Shown here one piece after another: positions 47,887 through 57,400 of a DNA stretch of 64,000 bases. Position 1 is the first letter of the stretch. The number at the start of each line of letters is the position of its first letter. The position numbers and the translations under genes are program-made. The stretch comes from Bowmanella dokdonensis (GTDB lineage Bacteria; Pseudomonadota; Gammaproteobacteria; Enterobacterales; Alteromonadaceae), in NCBI RefSeq assembly GCF_017254865.1, contig NZ_JAFKCV010000006.1, positions 124,001 through 188,000 on the forward strand, written 5' to 3'. Below the pieces are notes generated by a model, which did no database searches, had not been told where the DNA came from, and saw nothing but the letters and a program-made list of their open reading frames with translations.

Positions 47887-48703
47887 TCTGGTCGCCGTAC
47901 AATTGGTCTCCACGCCAAAGCCAGAGGAGAACCTGGCCCAGGTGGAACAGCAGTTGAAAGGGCTGGAAAATAAAGGCCCCCAGTTGGTGGTGTTACCTGA
48001 GTGTTTTGCCTGCTTTGGCGGCAGCGACAAGGCCCAACTGGCCATTGCCGAAGAGGAAGGGCAGGGCCCTGTGCAGGACAAACTGGCGGCACTGGCCAAG
48101 CAGCATGGCATCTACTTGGTGGCCGGCTCCCTGCCCATTAAAGCCGGAGACGATAAGTTTTTTGCCACCAGTTTGCTGTTCAGCCCCGCTGGCGAACAAA
48201 TCGCCCTGTATCGCAAGATCCACCTGTTTGACGTGGAAGTGGAAGACGGCACCGGCACGTATCTGGAATCACGCTATACCCGTCCCGGCAACCAGGTGGT
48301 GGTGGTGGAGACAGACTTTGGCCGGATAGGCATGGCCATATGTTATGATCTGCGTTTTCCCGGTTTGTTCCAGGCCATGGGCCAGGTGGAGTTTATGGTG
48401 CTGCCGGCAGCCTTTACCAAAGTGACCGGCCAGGCCCACTGGTGGGCGTTGCTGCAGGCAAGAAGCATTGAGATGCAATGCTTTGTGGTTGCTGCTGACC
48501 AGGGCGGACGCCATGCCAATGGCCGCGAAACCTTCGGCCATTCAGCTATCCTGTCACCCTGGGGGGAAACACTGATCAGCCTGCAGGAAGGCCCCGGGCT
48601 GATTCAGGCCCGGGTCGGGCTGACAGAGCTCGAGAAAATCCGCCAGCGCATGCCTGTCATGCAGCATAACCAATTCAGGAGTCTTTTGATTGAACCAAGT
48701 TGA
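47879..48703 (+). CDS. Nitrilase-family amidase, probable deaminated glutathione amidase
   Basis: Carbon-nitrogen hydrolase of 274 residues. The catalytic triad can be seen as Glu41 (LPECFACFG), Lys in [10 protein letters not shown] and Cys in [13 protein letters not shown]. Close relatives of this layout (Nit1/YbeM) hydrolyse deaminated glutathione as metabolite repair; omega-amidase is the alternative. The ATG at 47879 has AAGGAG upstream and overlaps the yhdP end by 8 bp; tldD overlaps its own end by 14 bp. This yhdP-nit-tldD order is widespread in gammaproteobacteria. Confidence 0.9.
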   Translation: MVNLVAVQLVSTPKPEENLAQVEQQLKGLENKGPQLVVLPECFACFGGSDKAQLAIAEEEGQGPVQDKLAALAKQHGIYLVAGSLPIKAGDDKFFATSLLFSPAGEQIALYRKIHLFDVEVEDGTGTYLESRYTRPGNQVVVVETDFGRIGMAICYDLRFPGLFQAMGQVEFMVLPAAFTKVTGQAHWWALLQARSIEMQCFVVAADQGGRHANGRETFGHSAILSPWGETLISLQEGPGLIQARVGLTELEKIRQRMPVMQHNQFRSLLIEPS

Positions 48704-50132
48704 ACAGAATCTGCTCCATGCCTCGGATCTGCAGGCCTGTGACCTGCAAAAGGCCCTGGGCCTGATATACCAGCATGACAACGACTTTGCCGACCTGTAC
48801 TTCCAGTCCAGCCAGCACGAGAGCTGGGTACTGGAAGACGGCATTATCAAGGACGGCAGTTACAACATCGAACGGGGCGTCGGAGTACGGGCGGTCAATG
48901 GTGAAAAAACCGGCTTCGCCTATTCCGATGAAATCTCCAGGGAGGCCCTGAACCAGGCCTGCAAAGCCGCCCGCAGTATCAGCCATTCTGGTGGAAAACA
49001 TGGGGTTAAGGCCTTCGTGGCCGGTTCTAAATCCCGGGATCTGTATGGCCCGCAGAACCCCATCCTCGGCCTGTCGGATCAGGACAAGATCGACCTGCTC
49101 AGGAGCCTGGACAAATATGTGCGCGAACAGGAACCGCAGGTCAGTCAGGTGGTCGTCAGTCTCAGCGGCGTCTACGAAGAAGTGCTGGTGGCCGGGACGG
49201 ACGGGACTTTCAATACGGACATCCGTCCCCTTATCCGCCTCAACTGCTCCGTCCTGCTCGATCAGAATGACCGACGCGAGCGGGGCAGCGCCGGTATGGG
49301 CGGACGCCATGCCTATGCCTGGCTGCTGGAGCTGGACAACGGACGGCCCCGGTATCTGCAGTTGGCCGACGAGGCCCTGCATATGGCCAGGGTCAACATG
49401 CGGGCCATTGAGGCCCCTGCCGGTCTGATGCCGGTGGTATTGGGCAGCGGGTGGCCGGGGGTCCTGCTGCATGAAGCCGTAGGTCATGGCCTGGAAGGCG
49501 ACTTCAACCGCAAAGGTTCCTCCACTTTCAGCGGCCGTATCGGCCAGCAGGTGGCGGCCAAAGGGGTAACTGTCGTGGATGACGGCACCCTGAGCCAGAG
49601 ACGCGGATCACTGAACATGGACGATGAAGGCGTACCCAGCCAGTACAATGTGTTGATCGAGGACGGTATCCTCAAAGGCTACATGCAGGACAAGCTGAAT
49701 GCCAGGCTGATGGGGGTACCGGTCACGGGCAATGGACGACGGGAATCCTATGCCCATTTGCCGATGCCCAGAATGACCAATACCTATATGCTGGCGGGGC
49801 AGTATGAGCCGGAAGAGATTATCGGCTCCATCAAAAAAGGCATCTACGCCCCCAACTTTGGCGGCGGCCAGGTGGATATCACCTCGGGTAAGTTCGTCTT
49901 TTCTACCTCAGAGGCCTATCTGATCGAGAATGGCAGGATCACTACCCCGGTCAAGGGCGCCACCCTGATTGGCAACGGCCCCCAGGTGATGCAGAAGGTC
50001 TCCATGATTGGTAATGATATGGCGCTGGATCGCGGCGTCGGCGTCTGCGGCAAGGATGGGCAGAGCGTGCCTGTGGGCGTGGGACAACCGACCCTGAAAG
50101 TGGATGAACTGACCGTAGGCGGCACCGCCTGA
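48690..50132 (+). CDS. tldD: Metalloprotease subunit TldD
   Basis: Catalytic subunit of the TldD/PmbA(TldE) heterodimeric zinc protease that degrades unfolded peptides and matures microcin-like peptides and CcdA. The 480-residue protein (481 in E. coli) has the [11 protein letters not shown] motif (HExxxH) and the conserved N-terminal [23 protein letters not shown]. The start is TTG 48690 by alignment with the E. coli N-terminus. Its partner pmbA lies 4.5 kb downstream, beyond an inserted gene pair. Confidence 0.96.
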   Translation: MNQVEQNLLHASDLQACDLQKALGLIYQHDNDFADLYFQSSQHESWVLEDGIIKDGSYNIERGVGVRAVNGEKTGFAYSDEISREALNQACKAARSISHSGGKHGVKAFVAGSKSRDLYGPQNPILGLSDQDKIDLLRSLDKYVREQEPQVSQVVVSLSGVYEEVLVAGTDGTFNTDIRPLIRLNCSVLLDQNDRRERGSAGMGGRHAYAWLLELDNGRPRYLQLADEALHMARVNMRAIEAPAGLMPVVLGSGWPGVLLHEAVGHGLEGDFNRKGSSTFSGRIGQQVAAKGVTVVDDGTLSQRRGSLNMDDEGVPSQYNVLIEDGILKGYMQDKLNARLMGVPVTGNGRRESYAHLPMPRMTNTYMLAGQYEPEEIIGSIKKGIYAPNFGGGQVDITSGKFVFSTSEAYLIENGRITTPVKGATLIGNGPQVMQKVSMIGNDMALDRGVGVCGKDGQSVPVGVGQPTLKVDELTVGGTA

Positions 50133-50260
50133 CCTCTTTCCCTCCGGCCTGGTGATGACTGGGCCAGGGGGTAAAAGTTTGTTATTTTTCATGCACAAAG
50201 CTTGATACTCGGCTAATTTAATAGTTGGCCGTCAGTCATTGACAGGATCGCAGCATCTCC

Positions 50261-52231
50261 ATGTCCATCAAGATATCGTCTGATACCCTATTCGGTGCGT
50301 TCGCACTGTTGTTCACCTGCCTTTTGCACGCCCAGCAGAATGAGCAGCCAGAGCTGTTTGAACTGTCCTTCGATGAACTGCTGGAAATGTCCGTGTCGGT
50401 GGCTACCGGTGATGAAGAGCGGATCGGTCTGACCCCCGCGGTGGTCTCCAGTCTCAACTACGAGCAGATGCAGAGCATGGGTCTGCGCAAGGTGGAGGAT
50501 GTGCTTAGTTTCCTGCCGGGGGTGCAGGTACAAAAGACGGCCATCGGCACGACCACGGTAGGCATCCGCGGTCTGGTCGAGCCATTCAACCAGAAAGTGC
50601 TGTTTATGCTGGACGGGGTACCCTACTGGCAGCCTTCCCACGGTGACAATGCCCTGTTGGGGATACCGGCCTCTGCCATCGAGCGGATTGAGGTTATCCG
50701 CGGTCCTGGCGCCGTAATCTATGGCACCAACGCCTCGGCCGGCGTGATCAACATCGTTACCCGCAAACGGCAGGAGAAAACCCTGCAATTGCATGCCGGC
50801 TCAGAGAATGAGCAGGGCGTTCAGGCATATGGGCGTTTTCAGCTCAAGGAAGGTTTGCACCTGGAACTGTCCGGCCAATGGCTGGATAGAGATGGCTTTA
50901 CCGCTTCTTATACCAACCGCCCGCAACCGCCCTTCTTTCCCTCAGTACCGCCCCCGAATGCGGAATTTGAGCGGGGCTTTGAAAAGCGCAGCGCCATGTT
51001 GCAGTTGCACTGGCAGGATCTGGACCTGACCTTGCAGAGCTTTGAAACCCTTACCCAGGGACTGGCCGGACCCGCCGCCAGCACCAATCTGAGCGAGCTG
51101 AGATACCGCGGCGACCTGCTGGCCCTGAATTATTCACTGGACACCGCCTGGGGAGAGTTGGAGTGGTATACGGACTACAACCGCTTCTACCTGGAAATTG
51201 CCAATGACAACCTGTTTGCCGGCCGGGAATTTGGTACACAGACCTTTAACGAGGGGGACAATAACTTTCGCTGGCGACTGGGCGGACAGTGGCGCGGACG
51301 ATATAGCGACAACATGAATCTGTTGTTGGGCGCAGAATGGGAACATCGGCAGACCGGCCCCTACGAACAGCAGGATCGCCAGGGCCAGGTGCGGGTCACG
51401 GCTATGCCAGCGGCCAGTGTCCATGAGTCATCCCTGTTCGGCCAGTTGGATTACCACCGCGGCAACTGGCGCTGGTTGCTGGGCACCAGACTCGTCGACA
51501 ATCAGAGTGCCGGCAGCAAGTGGTTGCCGCGTCTGTCGGTGGTCAATCGTCTCAGCCAGCACTCCTCACTGAAGTTCCTCTATGCTACAGGTTACAACGC
51601 GCCCAATCTGTTCCAGCAATATATCAATATCCCGCCCGGGGTAGTGTTGGGTTCAGAGGATCTGGTGGCTGAAAAGGTGGACTCCCTGGAGTTGGCGTAC
51701 AGCTATCAGACCGATACCCAGTTGCTGGTGATCAACGCCTACTACCTGAAGGCGGAAGACTTTATCCAGCGGGTGAGTAATGCCGCAGGCACCTCAGCCC
51801 AATACCGGAATGCGGAAAACTTTTCCCGCCACGGAGTGGAAGTGGACTGGCAACGCAGCTGGCCCAGCTTCACCTTGCTGGCCAATGCCGCCTATCAGCC
51901 CGATGCAGGCGATCGCAAGGAGGATGATCTCAGCGCCTATTTCTTTGCCGATCTGACCGCCTCCCTGGGAGTCAATTACTACCTGGACGCCAACAGCCAA
52001 CTGGGCGCTTCGTGGCGTTATATCGCCCAGCATGCCGCTGCCTCACAGGCTTATTTGCTTAACGTCAGTTATCAGTACCAGTGGGATGGACACAGCCTGA
52101 CACTGAGTGCAGAGAACCTGCTGGGAGAAACCCTGCAATATGCAGATGTGCAGGATTTTATCGACAACCGGGTCATCCCGGGCAACGACGGCAGCCGCCT
52201 GTGGTTCCTCCGCTACGGCTACCGCTTCTGA
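50261..52231 (+). CDS. TonB-dependent outer-membrane receptor
   Basis: Outer-membrane receptor of 656 residues. A signal peptide (ending LLHAQ) and a FELSFDELLEMSVSVATGDEE segment precede the plug domain (about 55-165, VEDVLSFLPGVQVQ, VLFMLDGVPYW, IERIEVIRGPGAVIYGTNASAGVINIVT). The beta-barrel follows, with the C-terminal aromatic end FLRYGYRF. The length is short for a siderophore receptor and nearer to vitamin/peptide or sensor-linked receptors. There is no Fur-like box in the 128-bp upstream gap. The ligand is unknown. Confidence 0.9.
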   Translation: MSIKISSDTLFGAFALLFTCLLHAQQNEQPELFELSFDELLEMSVSVATGDEERIGLTPAVVSSLNYEQMQSMGLRKVEDVLSFLPGVQVQKTAIGTTTVGIRGLVEPFNQKVLFMLDGVPYWQPSHGDNALLGIPASAIERIEVIRGPGAVIYGTNASAGVINIVTRKRQEKTLQLHAGSENEQGVQAYGRFQLKEGLHLELSGQWLDRDGFTASYTNRPQPPFFPSVPPPNAEFERGFEKRSAMLQLHWQDLDLTLQSFETLTQGLAGPAASTNLSELRYRGDLLALNYSLDTAWGELEWYTDYNRFYLEIANDNLFAGREFGTQTFNEGDNNFRWRLGGQWRGRYSDNMNLLLGAEWEHRQTGPYEQQDRQGQVRVTAMPAASVHESSLFGQLDYHRGNWRWLLGTRLVDNQSAGSKWLPRLSVVNRLSQHSSLKFLYATGYNAPNLFQQYINIPPGVVLGSEDLVAEKVDSLELAYSYQTDTQLLVINAYYLKAEDFIQRVSNAAGTSAQYRNAENFSRHGVEVDWQRSWPSFTLLANAAYQPDAGDRKEDDLSAYFFADLTASLGVNYYLDANSQLGASWRYIAQHAAASQAYLLNVSYQYQWDGHSLTLSAENLLGETLQYADVQDFIDNRVIPGNDGSRLWFLRYGYRF

Positions 52232-52241
52232 GGGATCCGGG

Positions 52242-54038
52242 TTATTGCAGATTCACTGCCAGGGCGAGTTCCGATTCAATCCCTTGCGGGGTGACTGCGT
52301 GGATCAGGATACTGGCCTTTGTCGCGCTGTCGGATTGCTGGAGATTGTTGAGCAACTCGAACCTCAGGCTGACCCCTTTGCCACGTTGTGGGGTATTGGG
52401 TACGGTAAACGCCGTTGTGCCGTCCAGCAAACCTGCATCGGTGCTGATCTCAATCTGAGTTTGGGCTGGCAGGGGGTTGCCGGCCTGATCAGTCATCTGC
52501 AGGACAAACTCCCGTTGTTCCCCTCTGGCAATAGTCAGTTCAGGCTCAGTGCCCATACCAAAGTTGCTGAATAATATACTGTCGCCTTCCACTATGCTCA
52601 GGTAAGCATCAGAACCCGACAGAGTCAGAACCAGTGCCTTGCGGATTACCGCATTTTCCTGCTGCCCGGCACACAGGTCAGAGTGGAGACAGGGAAAACC
52701 GTTAAATAACCCATCCGCCGGATCAAATTGCTGATTGCCATTGTTATCGACAAACACCTCTCCCGCCTCCCACTGGCCATCTTCATCGCTATCCAGCCAG
52801 GCTTCACTCATGTCGATAAAACCGGTACTGGCCATCTGGGGGGTACAGCCTGGGAAGATCCCGTTAAAACCATGATCCAGGCAGTCGTATAGGGCCTGAC
52901 CATCAACGGTATCGAATACGTTGTTGCCGTTGGCATCGAGCAGGGTTTCGCGCCCCACGGCATAAGCCAGTATCGTGACCCTGCCATCCTGAGGCTTGGG
53001 ATGCGTACTCAACCAGGCCACGGAGCAGCCGCCGTCCTGAGTCGTGCAGTGGCTCTGGATTTGGCCGCCTTCGGCAGTAAAATTTATCACCGTGCCATCG
53101 GGGACCGGATTATTGAAACTGTCAGACAATCTGACCGACAGACTGGCCTGGGCGTCGTTAAAATCCCAACCCTCCAGGTTGAAGCTGTCGGTGGCCAGGG
53201 ACATACTGTCCTGATCGGCAAGCCCCGTATTTACGCTAAGCAGGTCAGACTGAGTGCTGAGCTGGACACCGTCCTGACCGGACGTAGTGGCGGTAATCCG
53301 CACCACTGTCGGGGTTGTACCGGCAACGACCCGGGTGCTGACCAGTCCTTCTTCATTGCTCAACGCCTGTTCAGGATCAAGATACAGCCCCCCTGCAGAA
53401 GTGCTGCTGGTGAAGCTGACCTGTTGCTGGGCGAGTGAATTACCCAGTTCGCCTGTGACCTGGAACTGCAGCACGGCACTGGACTCATTGCCCTGCCCAC
53501 CGGTGCCCTGAATCAGGATATTCTGTGGCGTTGCCGACACAAAGCTGATGGACCCCAGCCCTTCGGCAGCAATACTGATACTTTGCTGCAGGCTGAGCGT
53601 CTCATCCTCCAGTTCCAGTGTGGCGCTGATAACATCGGTGCTGCCGTTGGCGCCGGCACAACTGATGTCCTCATAAGCAGCATTGGCAACGCCGTTTACT
53701 GTCTGCACCTGGGTATCCAGCACTGCGTCGCCGGCTGTCACGCAAGGGGAGCTGAACTGAACAGTGGCGGCTTGGCTAACGGGATCACCGTTTTCATCCG
53801 CCACACCGACGCTCAGTCCCAGGGTGCCACCGGCCGAGATCTGTACCTGACCGTCCACCGGAGCCAGGCTGATGCCCATCTGCCCATCCACAAACTGTCC
53901 CTGTTCATTGAAATGCCCCAACCTGACAGACTGCACGTCCGTGCCGGGGTTAAAAGGATCCGGGCCGTTGTCTCCCGAGGTGCCATTACAGCCGGACAGG
54001 GCCCACAGGCAAAAAAGCGGCAAAAGGCGGATAAGCAT
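52242..54038 (-). CDS. Ig-like domain lipoprotein with calcium-loop motifs
   Basis: Predicted surface or periplasmic lipoprotein of 598 residues with lipobox ALSGC. At least three Ig-like repeats of bacterial Ig/invasin type are suggested (for example GVADENGDPVSQAATVQFSS, RLSDSFNNPVPDGTVINFTA, QMTDQAGNPLPAQTQIEIST). The region about 370-455 has Asp/Asn-rich loops DANGNNVFDTVDG, DSDEDGQWEAGE and DNNGNQQFDPADG, like Ca2+-binding or type III repeats, flanked by cysteines. It is convergent with the TonB receptor (10 bp between stops). Function unknown; adhesion is an inference from fold type. Confidence 0.82.
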   Translation of the reverse strand: MLIRLLPLFCLWALSGCNGTSGDNGPDPFNPGTDVQSVRLGHFNEQGQFVDGQMGISLAPVDGQVQISAGGTLGLSVGVADENGDPVSQAATVQFSSPCVTAGDAVLDTQVQTVNGVANAAYEDISCAGANGSTDVISATLELEDETLSLQQSISIAAEGLGSISFVSATPQNILIQGTGGQGNESSAVLQFQVTGELGNSLAQQQVSFTSSTSAGGLYLDPEQALSNEEGLVSTRVVAGTTPTVVRITATTSGQDGVQLSTQSDLLSVNTGLADQDSMSLATDSFNLEGWDFNDAQASLSVRLSDSFNNPVPDGTVINFTAEGGQIQSHCTTQDGGCSVAWLSTHPKPQDGRVTILAYAVGRETLLDANGNNVFDTVDGQALYDCLDHGFNGIFPGCTPQMASTGFIDMSEAWLDSDEDGQWEAGEVFVDNNGNQQFDPADGLFNGFPCLHSDLCAGQQENAVIRKALVLTLSGSDAYLSIVEGDSILFSNFGMGTEPELTIARGEQREFVLQMTDQAGNPLPAQTQIEISTDAGLLDGTTAFTVPNTPQRGKGVSLRFELLNNLQQSDSATKASILIHAVTPQGIESELALAVNLQ

Positions 54039-54044
54039 AAGAAT

Positions 54045-54551
54045 TCACTCCTGAATATTGTCTTTCAGGTACTGAAAGATTTCCCTGGCAGATTTGGGCG
54101 GTTTGTTCTGCGTTTGTTCCTTTTGGGCCTGGCGATGAAGCTGCCGAAGCTTCTGGCGCTCGATAGCGGGATATTGCTCCACCAGCCGGTCAATGACGGG
54201 ATCGCCCTTGGCCACCAGTTCGTCGCGCAGTTTCTCCAGCTTGTGGAATTTGGCGGTGGCCTGCTGATGTTTGTTCTCCAAGAGATCCAGCGCCTGCTGT
54301 ATGGGCTCCACATCGCGGTTACGCATCAGCTTACCGATAAACTGCAGTTGCCGGCGAAAACCTTCTTTCTTGCGGTTGATGCGTCTGGCCAGCACCACCG
54401 CATCCTTCAGCTCCTGGTCCATGGGAATTTTGGCCAGGGCGGCCGGGCCCAGATCGACCAGCTTTTCGCCCAGTTTCTGCAAGTCGTGGCTCTCGTTTTT
54501 GAGCTGCGTCCTGCTTTTAAAATCTAAATCCTGTTGGTCCGATTCGGTCAT
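54045..54551 (-). CDS. darP: Ribosome biogenesis factor DarP (YjgA, DUF615)
   Basis: Small basic, mostly helical cytoplasmic protein of 168 residues that helps late 50S subunit assembly in E. coli. It shows the family segments KSRTQLKNESHDLQKLGEKL and RQLQFIGKLMRNRD and the C-terminal ARPKSAREIF-like tail (PPKSAREIFQYL). It is divergent from pmbA (63-bp gap). The lipoprotein gene begins 6 bp after its stop on the same strand. Confidence 0.94.
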   Translation of the reverse strand: MTESDQQDLDFKSRTQLKNESHDLQKLGEKLVDLGPAALAKIPMDQELKDAVVLARRINRKKEGFRRQLQFIGKLMRNRDVEPIQQALDLLENKHQQATAKFHKLEKLRDELVAKGDPVIDRLVEQYPAIERQKLRQLHRQAQKEQTQNKPPKSAREIFQYLKDNIQE

Positions 54552-54614
54552 CTTATGGTCTTTAATGATAAACTAACGGTTCAATTGTAACCTTTTGAGC
54601 AAAACCAATACCAC

Positions 54615-55946
54615 ATGAATGCAGAACAAACGCTAGCAGAAGTCCAATCAGTGGTTGACGATGTGCTGGGTCTGGCCAGAAAACTCGGCGCCAGCCAGGC
54701 TGAAGCCAGTATGAGCAAGGTGCAGGGGATCGCCGTATCCTCGCGTATGCAGCAGGTCGAAACCCTAGAATTCACCAACGACGGCGGTCTGGGTATTACT
54801 GTCTACGTGGGTAAGCGCAAGGGCAGTGCCTCCACCGCCGATCTGAGCCCGGCGGCGCTGAAGCTGACGGTGGAAAAAGCCATAGAAATCGCCCGCTATA
54901 CCAGTGAAGACGACTGCTCAGGTTTAGCCGATGCGGAACTGATCGCCACTGAATTCCCCGATCTGAATCTCTATCACCCGGTCGAGCTGGACGCCGAGGC
55001 CGGCATCGCCCAGGCCATTCTGGCCGAAAAAGCCGGTTTTGAGTCAGATCCGCGCATCCGTAATTCTGACGGAGCCTCCTACAATGCCAATCTCGGCGTC
55101 AAGGTCTATGGCAACAGTCATGGTATCAACGCCGGTTATCCCAGCAGCCGCTACAGCCTGAGTTGTGTGCTGATCGCCGAAGAGAATGGCGATATGCAGC
55201 GCGACTATGCCTACAGCATCAGCCGCGAAGCGGACAGGCTCAGCAGCCCTGAGCAGATAGGCCGGGAAGCGGCCCAGGCAACTTTATCCCGCCTGGGGGG
55301 ACGCAAAATTAAAACGGCCAGAGTGCCGGTCATTTTTCACCGTGAGATCGCCTCCAGCCTGTTTGGTCATCTGGTCTCCGCCATCAGCGGTGGCAGTTTA
55401 TACCGCAAGTCCTCTTTTCTGCTGGATCATCTGGGCAAACAAATCCTGCCAGACTGGAGCAGAATAGAGGAACGCCCCTATCTGCCCAAGGGACTGGCCA
55501 GCTCAAGCTTCGACCATGAAGGGGTCCAGACTCGGGATCTGGATATTATCGAGCAGGGCGTATTGCAGCATTACCTGCTGACCAGTTACTCGGCCCGCAA
55601 GCTCGGCTTGCGCAGCAACGGCCATGCCGGCGGCATCCACAACTGGCTGGTCGGGTCATCAGGTCAGGATTTCGAGCAGTTGCTCAAAGAGATGGGCAAA
55701 GGTCTGCTGGTTACCGAGCTGATGGGTCAGGGAGTGAATATCGTTAATGGAGACTACTCCCGGGGGGCGGCAGGTTTCTGGGTGGAAGACGGGCAGATTC
55801 AATACCCGGTACACGAAGTCACCATCGCCGGCAACCTCAAGCAGATGCTGCTGGGTATTCAGGCCATCGGCACGGATACGGAGAAGCGCGGTGCCGTGCA
55901 GACTGGCTCAGTGCTGATTGACAATATGCAGGTGGCGGGCGATTGA
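54615..55946 (+). CDS. pmbA: Metalloprotease subunit PmbA (TldE)
   Basis: Partner of TldD in the heterodimeric peptidase. The 443-residue protein (450 in E. coli) lacks the HExxxH zinc motif as expected for PmbA, and shows the family blocks [39 protein letters not shown] and [36 protein letters not shown] sequence near the C-terminus. It is divergent from darP, and its stop codon is the first base of a long hairpin shared with convergent arcA. Confidence 0.95.
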   Translation: MNAEQTLAEVQSVVDDVLGLARKLGASQAEASMSKVQGIAVSSRMQQVETLEFTNDGGLGITVYVGKRKGSASTADLSPAALKLTVEKAIEIARYTSEDDCSGLADAELIATEFPDLNLYHPVELDAEAGIAQAILAEKAGFESDPRIRNSDGASYNANLGVKVYGNSHGINAGYPSSRYSLSCVLIAEENGDMQRDYAYSISREADRLSSPEQIGREAAQATLSRLGGRKIKTARVPVIFHREIASSLFGHLVSAISGGSLYRKSSFLLDHLGKQILPDWSRIEERPYLPKGLASSSFDHEGVQTRDLDIIEQGVLQHYLLTSYSARKLGLRSNGHAGGIHNWLVGSSGQDFEQLLKEMGKGLLVTELMGQGVNIVNGDYSRGAAGFWVEDGQIQYPVHEVTIAGNLKQMLLGIQAIGTDTEKRGAVQTGSVLIDNMQVAGD

Positions 55947-56020
55947 GAAGTGAACAGTTGTCAGTTTTCAGTGAACAGGGTTCTTGCTGATAACTGACAA
56001 CTGCCGTCTGATAACTTCTC
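55945..56020. terminator. Long hairpin between convergent pmbA and arcA
   Basis: The whole gap folds on itself: an outer stem (GAGAAGT 55945-55951 with 56014-56020) and a 17-bp inner stem with one mismatch (55955-55971 with 55987-56003). The arms are built from related heptads (TTGTCAG, TTTTCAG, TGAACAG). There is no T-tract, so it may stop transcription from both sides only weakly or act as a 3'-end stabiliser. Confidence 0.6.
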
Positions 56021-56726
56021 AGGCGTCGACAGCGCCACAGAAGCGATAGCCCTCACCATGGACGGTGACAATCAGTTCTTCCGCATTGGGCTCGGATTCG
56101 AAATGCTTGCGGATACGACGAATGGTCACATCGACGGTTCTGTCGTTGGGACGCAGTTCACGACCGGTCATTTCCATGATCAGCTGTTCCCGGGTCAGTA
56201 TTTTACCGGGATGACGCAGGAACAGGTGCAGGGCCCTGAATTCACTGCGCGGGAGGCGAAATTCTGTACCCTTGGGGCTGATCAGGCTGCGGCTGTCTCC
56301 GTCCAGTACCCAGCCGTTGAAGCTGACCTTGCTGGGCAAATCATCATCTTCATTGGAGTTCAGAGTCCGCGACAGCAGGTTTCTGGCCCGGATGGTCAGT
56401 TCTCTCGGATTAAAAGGTTTGGTCAGGTAATCATCGGCACCGATCTCCAGACCCAGGATACGGTCCACATCATTGTCCCGTCCGGTGAGGAAGATCAGGC
56501 CCACGTTCTTGCGATCCCTGACTTCCCTGGCCAGGATCAGGCCGTTCTTACCCGGCAGGTTAATGTCCATGATCACCAGGTTGATGTTGTGATCGGCAAA
56601 GGTCTGGTGCATTTCTTCACCATTTTCCGCTTCAAACACCTGATAGCCTTCAGCTTCAAACAGGCTTTTCAGGGTCGTCCGGGTGACCACCTCGTCTTCT
56701 ACGATCAGAATATTTGGAGTCTGCAT
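56019..56726 (-). CDS. arcA: Aerobic/anaerobic response regulator ArcA
   Basis: OmpR-family regulator of respiratory genes. The 235-residue protein has a receiver domain with phosphoacceptor Asp54 ([13 protein letters not shown]) and Lys in LTKPFNP, then a winged-helix domain ending in [16 protein letters not shown] and GEGYRFCG, nearly identical to E. coli ArcA in these blocks. The cognate ArcB is not in the window. A Fur-box-like site lies 47 bp upstream. It is downstream of, and on the same strand as, the YfiR-family gene, with a 137-bp gap. Confidence 0.97.
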   Translation of the reverse strand: MQTPNILIVEDEVVTRTTLKSLFEAEGYQVFEAENGEEMHQTFADHNINLVIMDINLPGKNGLILAREVRDRKNVGLIFLTGRDNDVDRILGLEIGADDYLTKPFNPRELTIRARNLLSRTLNSNEDDDLPSKVSFNGWVLDGDSRSLISPKGTEFRLPRSEFRALHLFLRHPGKILTREQLIMEMTGRELRPNDRTVDVTIRRIRKHFESEPNAEELIVTVHGEGYRFCGAVDA

Positions 56727-56772
56727 CTTTTCAATTCCACGCTTTGTTTTTTGAATACCAATTAGAGTAACA

Positions 56773-56790
56773 GATAATGATCATTCTCAT
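56773..56790 (-). promoter_or_regulatory. Fur-box-like sequence upstream of arcA
   Basis: GATAATGATCATTCTCAT contains a perfect GATAAT hexamer, a near-repeat GATCAT and a reverse hexamer ATTCTC (one mismatch from ATTATC). This resembles the Fur consensus GATAATGATAATCATTATC, but with a 3-bp deletion at the centre. It lies in the arcA promoter region. Assignment is by eye only. Confidence 0.4.
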
Positions 56791-56863
56791 AAGTCGCTGT
56801 TTGGCCTGGGGTTCCTTGCTTCTATTAGCGTAGTGCGTCAATTGTCCATTCTGACAGCGCCAG

Positions 56864-57400
56864 TCAGCGAAAATTCACCCGTTTCAACAGTGCCGAACTG
56901 AACTTGAGCTCTGTACTCTGGTACACCTCTTTGTTGAAAAAAATTTTCATCTTGGATTGCAGGGGCAGGATGGCCATCATGCCCCCCTTCTCGATGAAGT
57001 TCATGCTTTCGCCTATGGAGATGGTCTGCTGATTCAAGCCGGCCAGGGTCAGAAACAAGGCATCACTTTCCTGCTCCTGACTGACAAACAGCAGATGGCA
57101 ATACTGCTCTTGTAATTGTTCGAGATCGGTTAGTTCCAGCAACTGAATGCGCCGGTTCTTCACCATCTGCCGGGCGGAATTGCGAAACACCCTGGCATGA
57201 CCGAATCCATTGTCCTCCATAAAGCAAAAATACACCGGCGCCGTCTGACTCTGTTCGTCGGCAAAGGTGGTGAAATTGACAATATGGAACAGAAAAGGTG
57301 CTCTGAGCTGTTCGGTGCTGAATCCCTGGGATGCCGGGACAAACCCTGCCCATATCAGCAGGAGCAGGCCAGCCAGCCGCACCGTTGTTGTCTCATTCAT
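56864..57400 (-). CDS. YfiR family (DUF4154) periplasmic protein
   Basis: Periplasmic protein of 178 residues with a signal peptide (LAGLLLLIWAGFVPASQG). It has the YfiR/DUF4154 pattern: KAPFLF-like LRAPFLFHIVNFTTF at the mature start, then YFCFMEDNGFGHA, CHLLFVSQEQE and ISIGESMNFIEKGGMMAIL near the end. Pseudomonas YfiR binds and represses the CHASE8-GGDEF protein YfiN in the periplasm. Here it overlaps a CHASE8-like histidine kinase gene by 4 bp, so the kinase is the probable partner. Confidence 0.88.
   Translation of the reverse strand: MNETTTVRLAGLLLLIWAGFVPASQGFSTEQLRAPFLFHIVNFTTFADEQSQTAPVYFCFMEDNGFGHARVFRNSARQMVKNRRIQLLELTDLEQLQEQYCHLLFVSQEQESDALFLTLAGLNQQTISIGESMNFIEKGGMMAILPLQSKMKIFFNKEVYQSTELKFSSALLKRVNFR

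Noticed and set aside
50133..50260. Fur box upstream of the TonB-dependent receptor
   Set aside because: No GATAAT-like repeats are found in this gap; iron control cannot be claimed from sequence.
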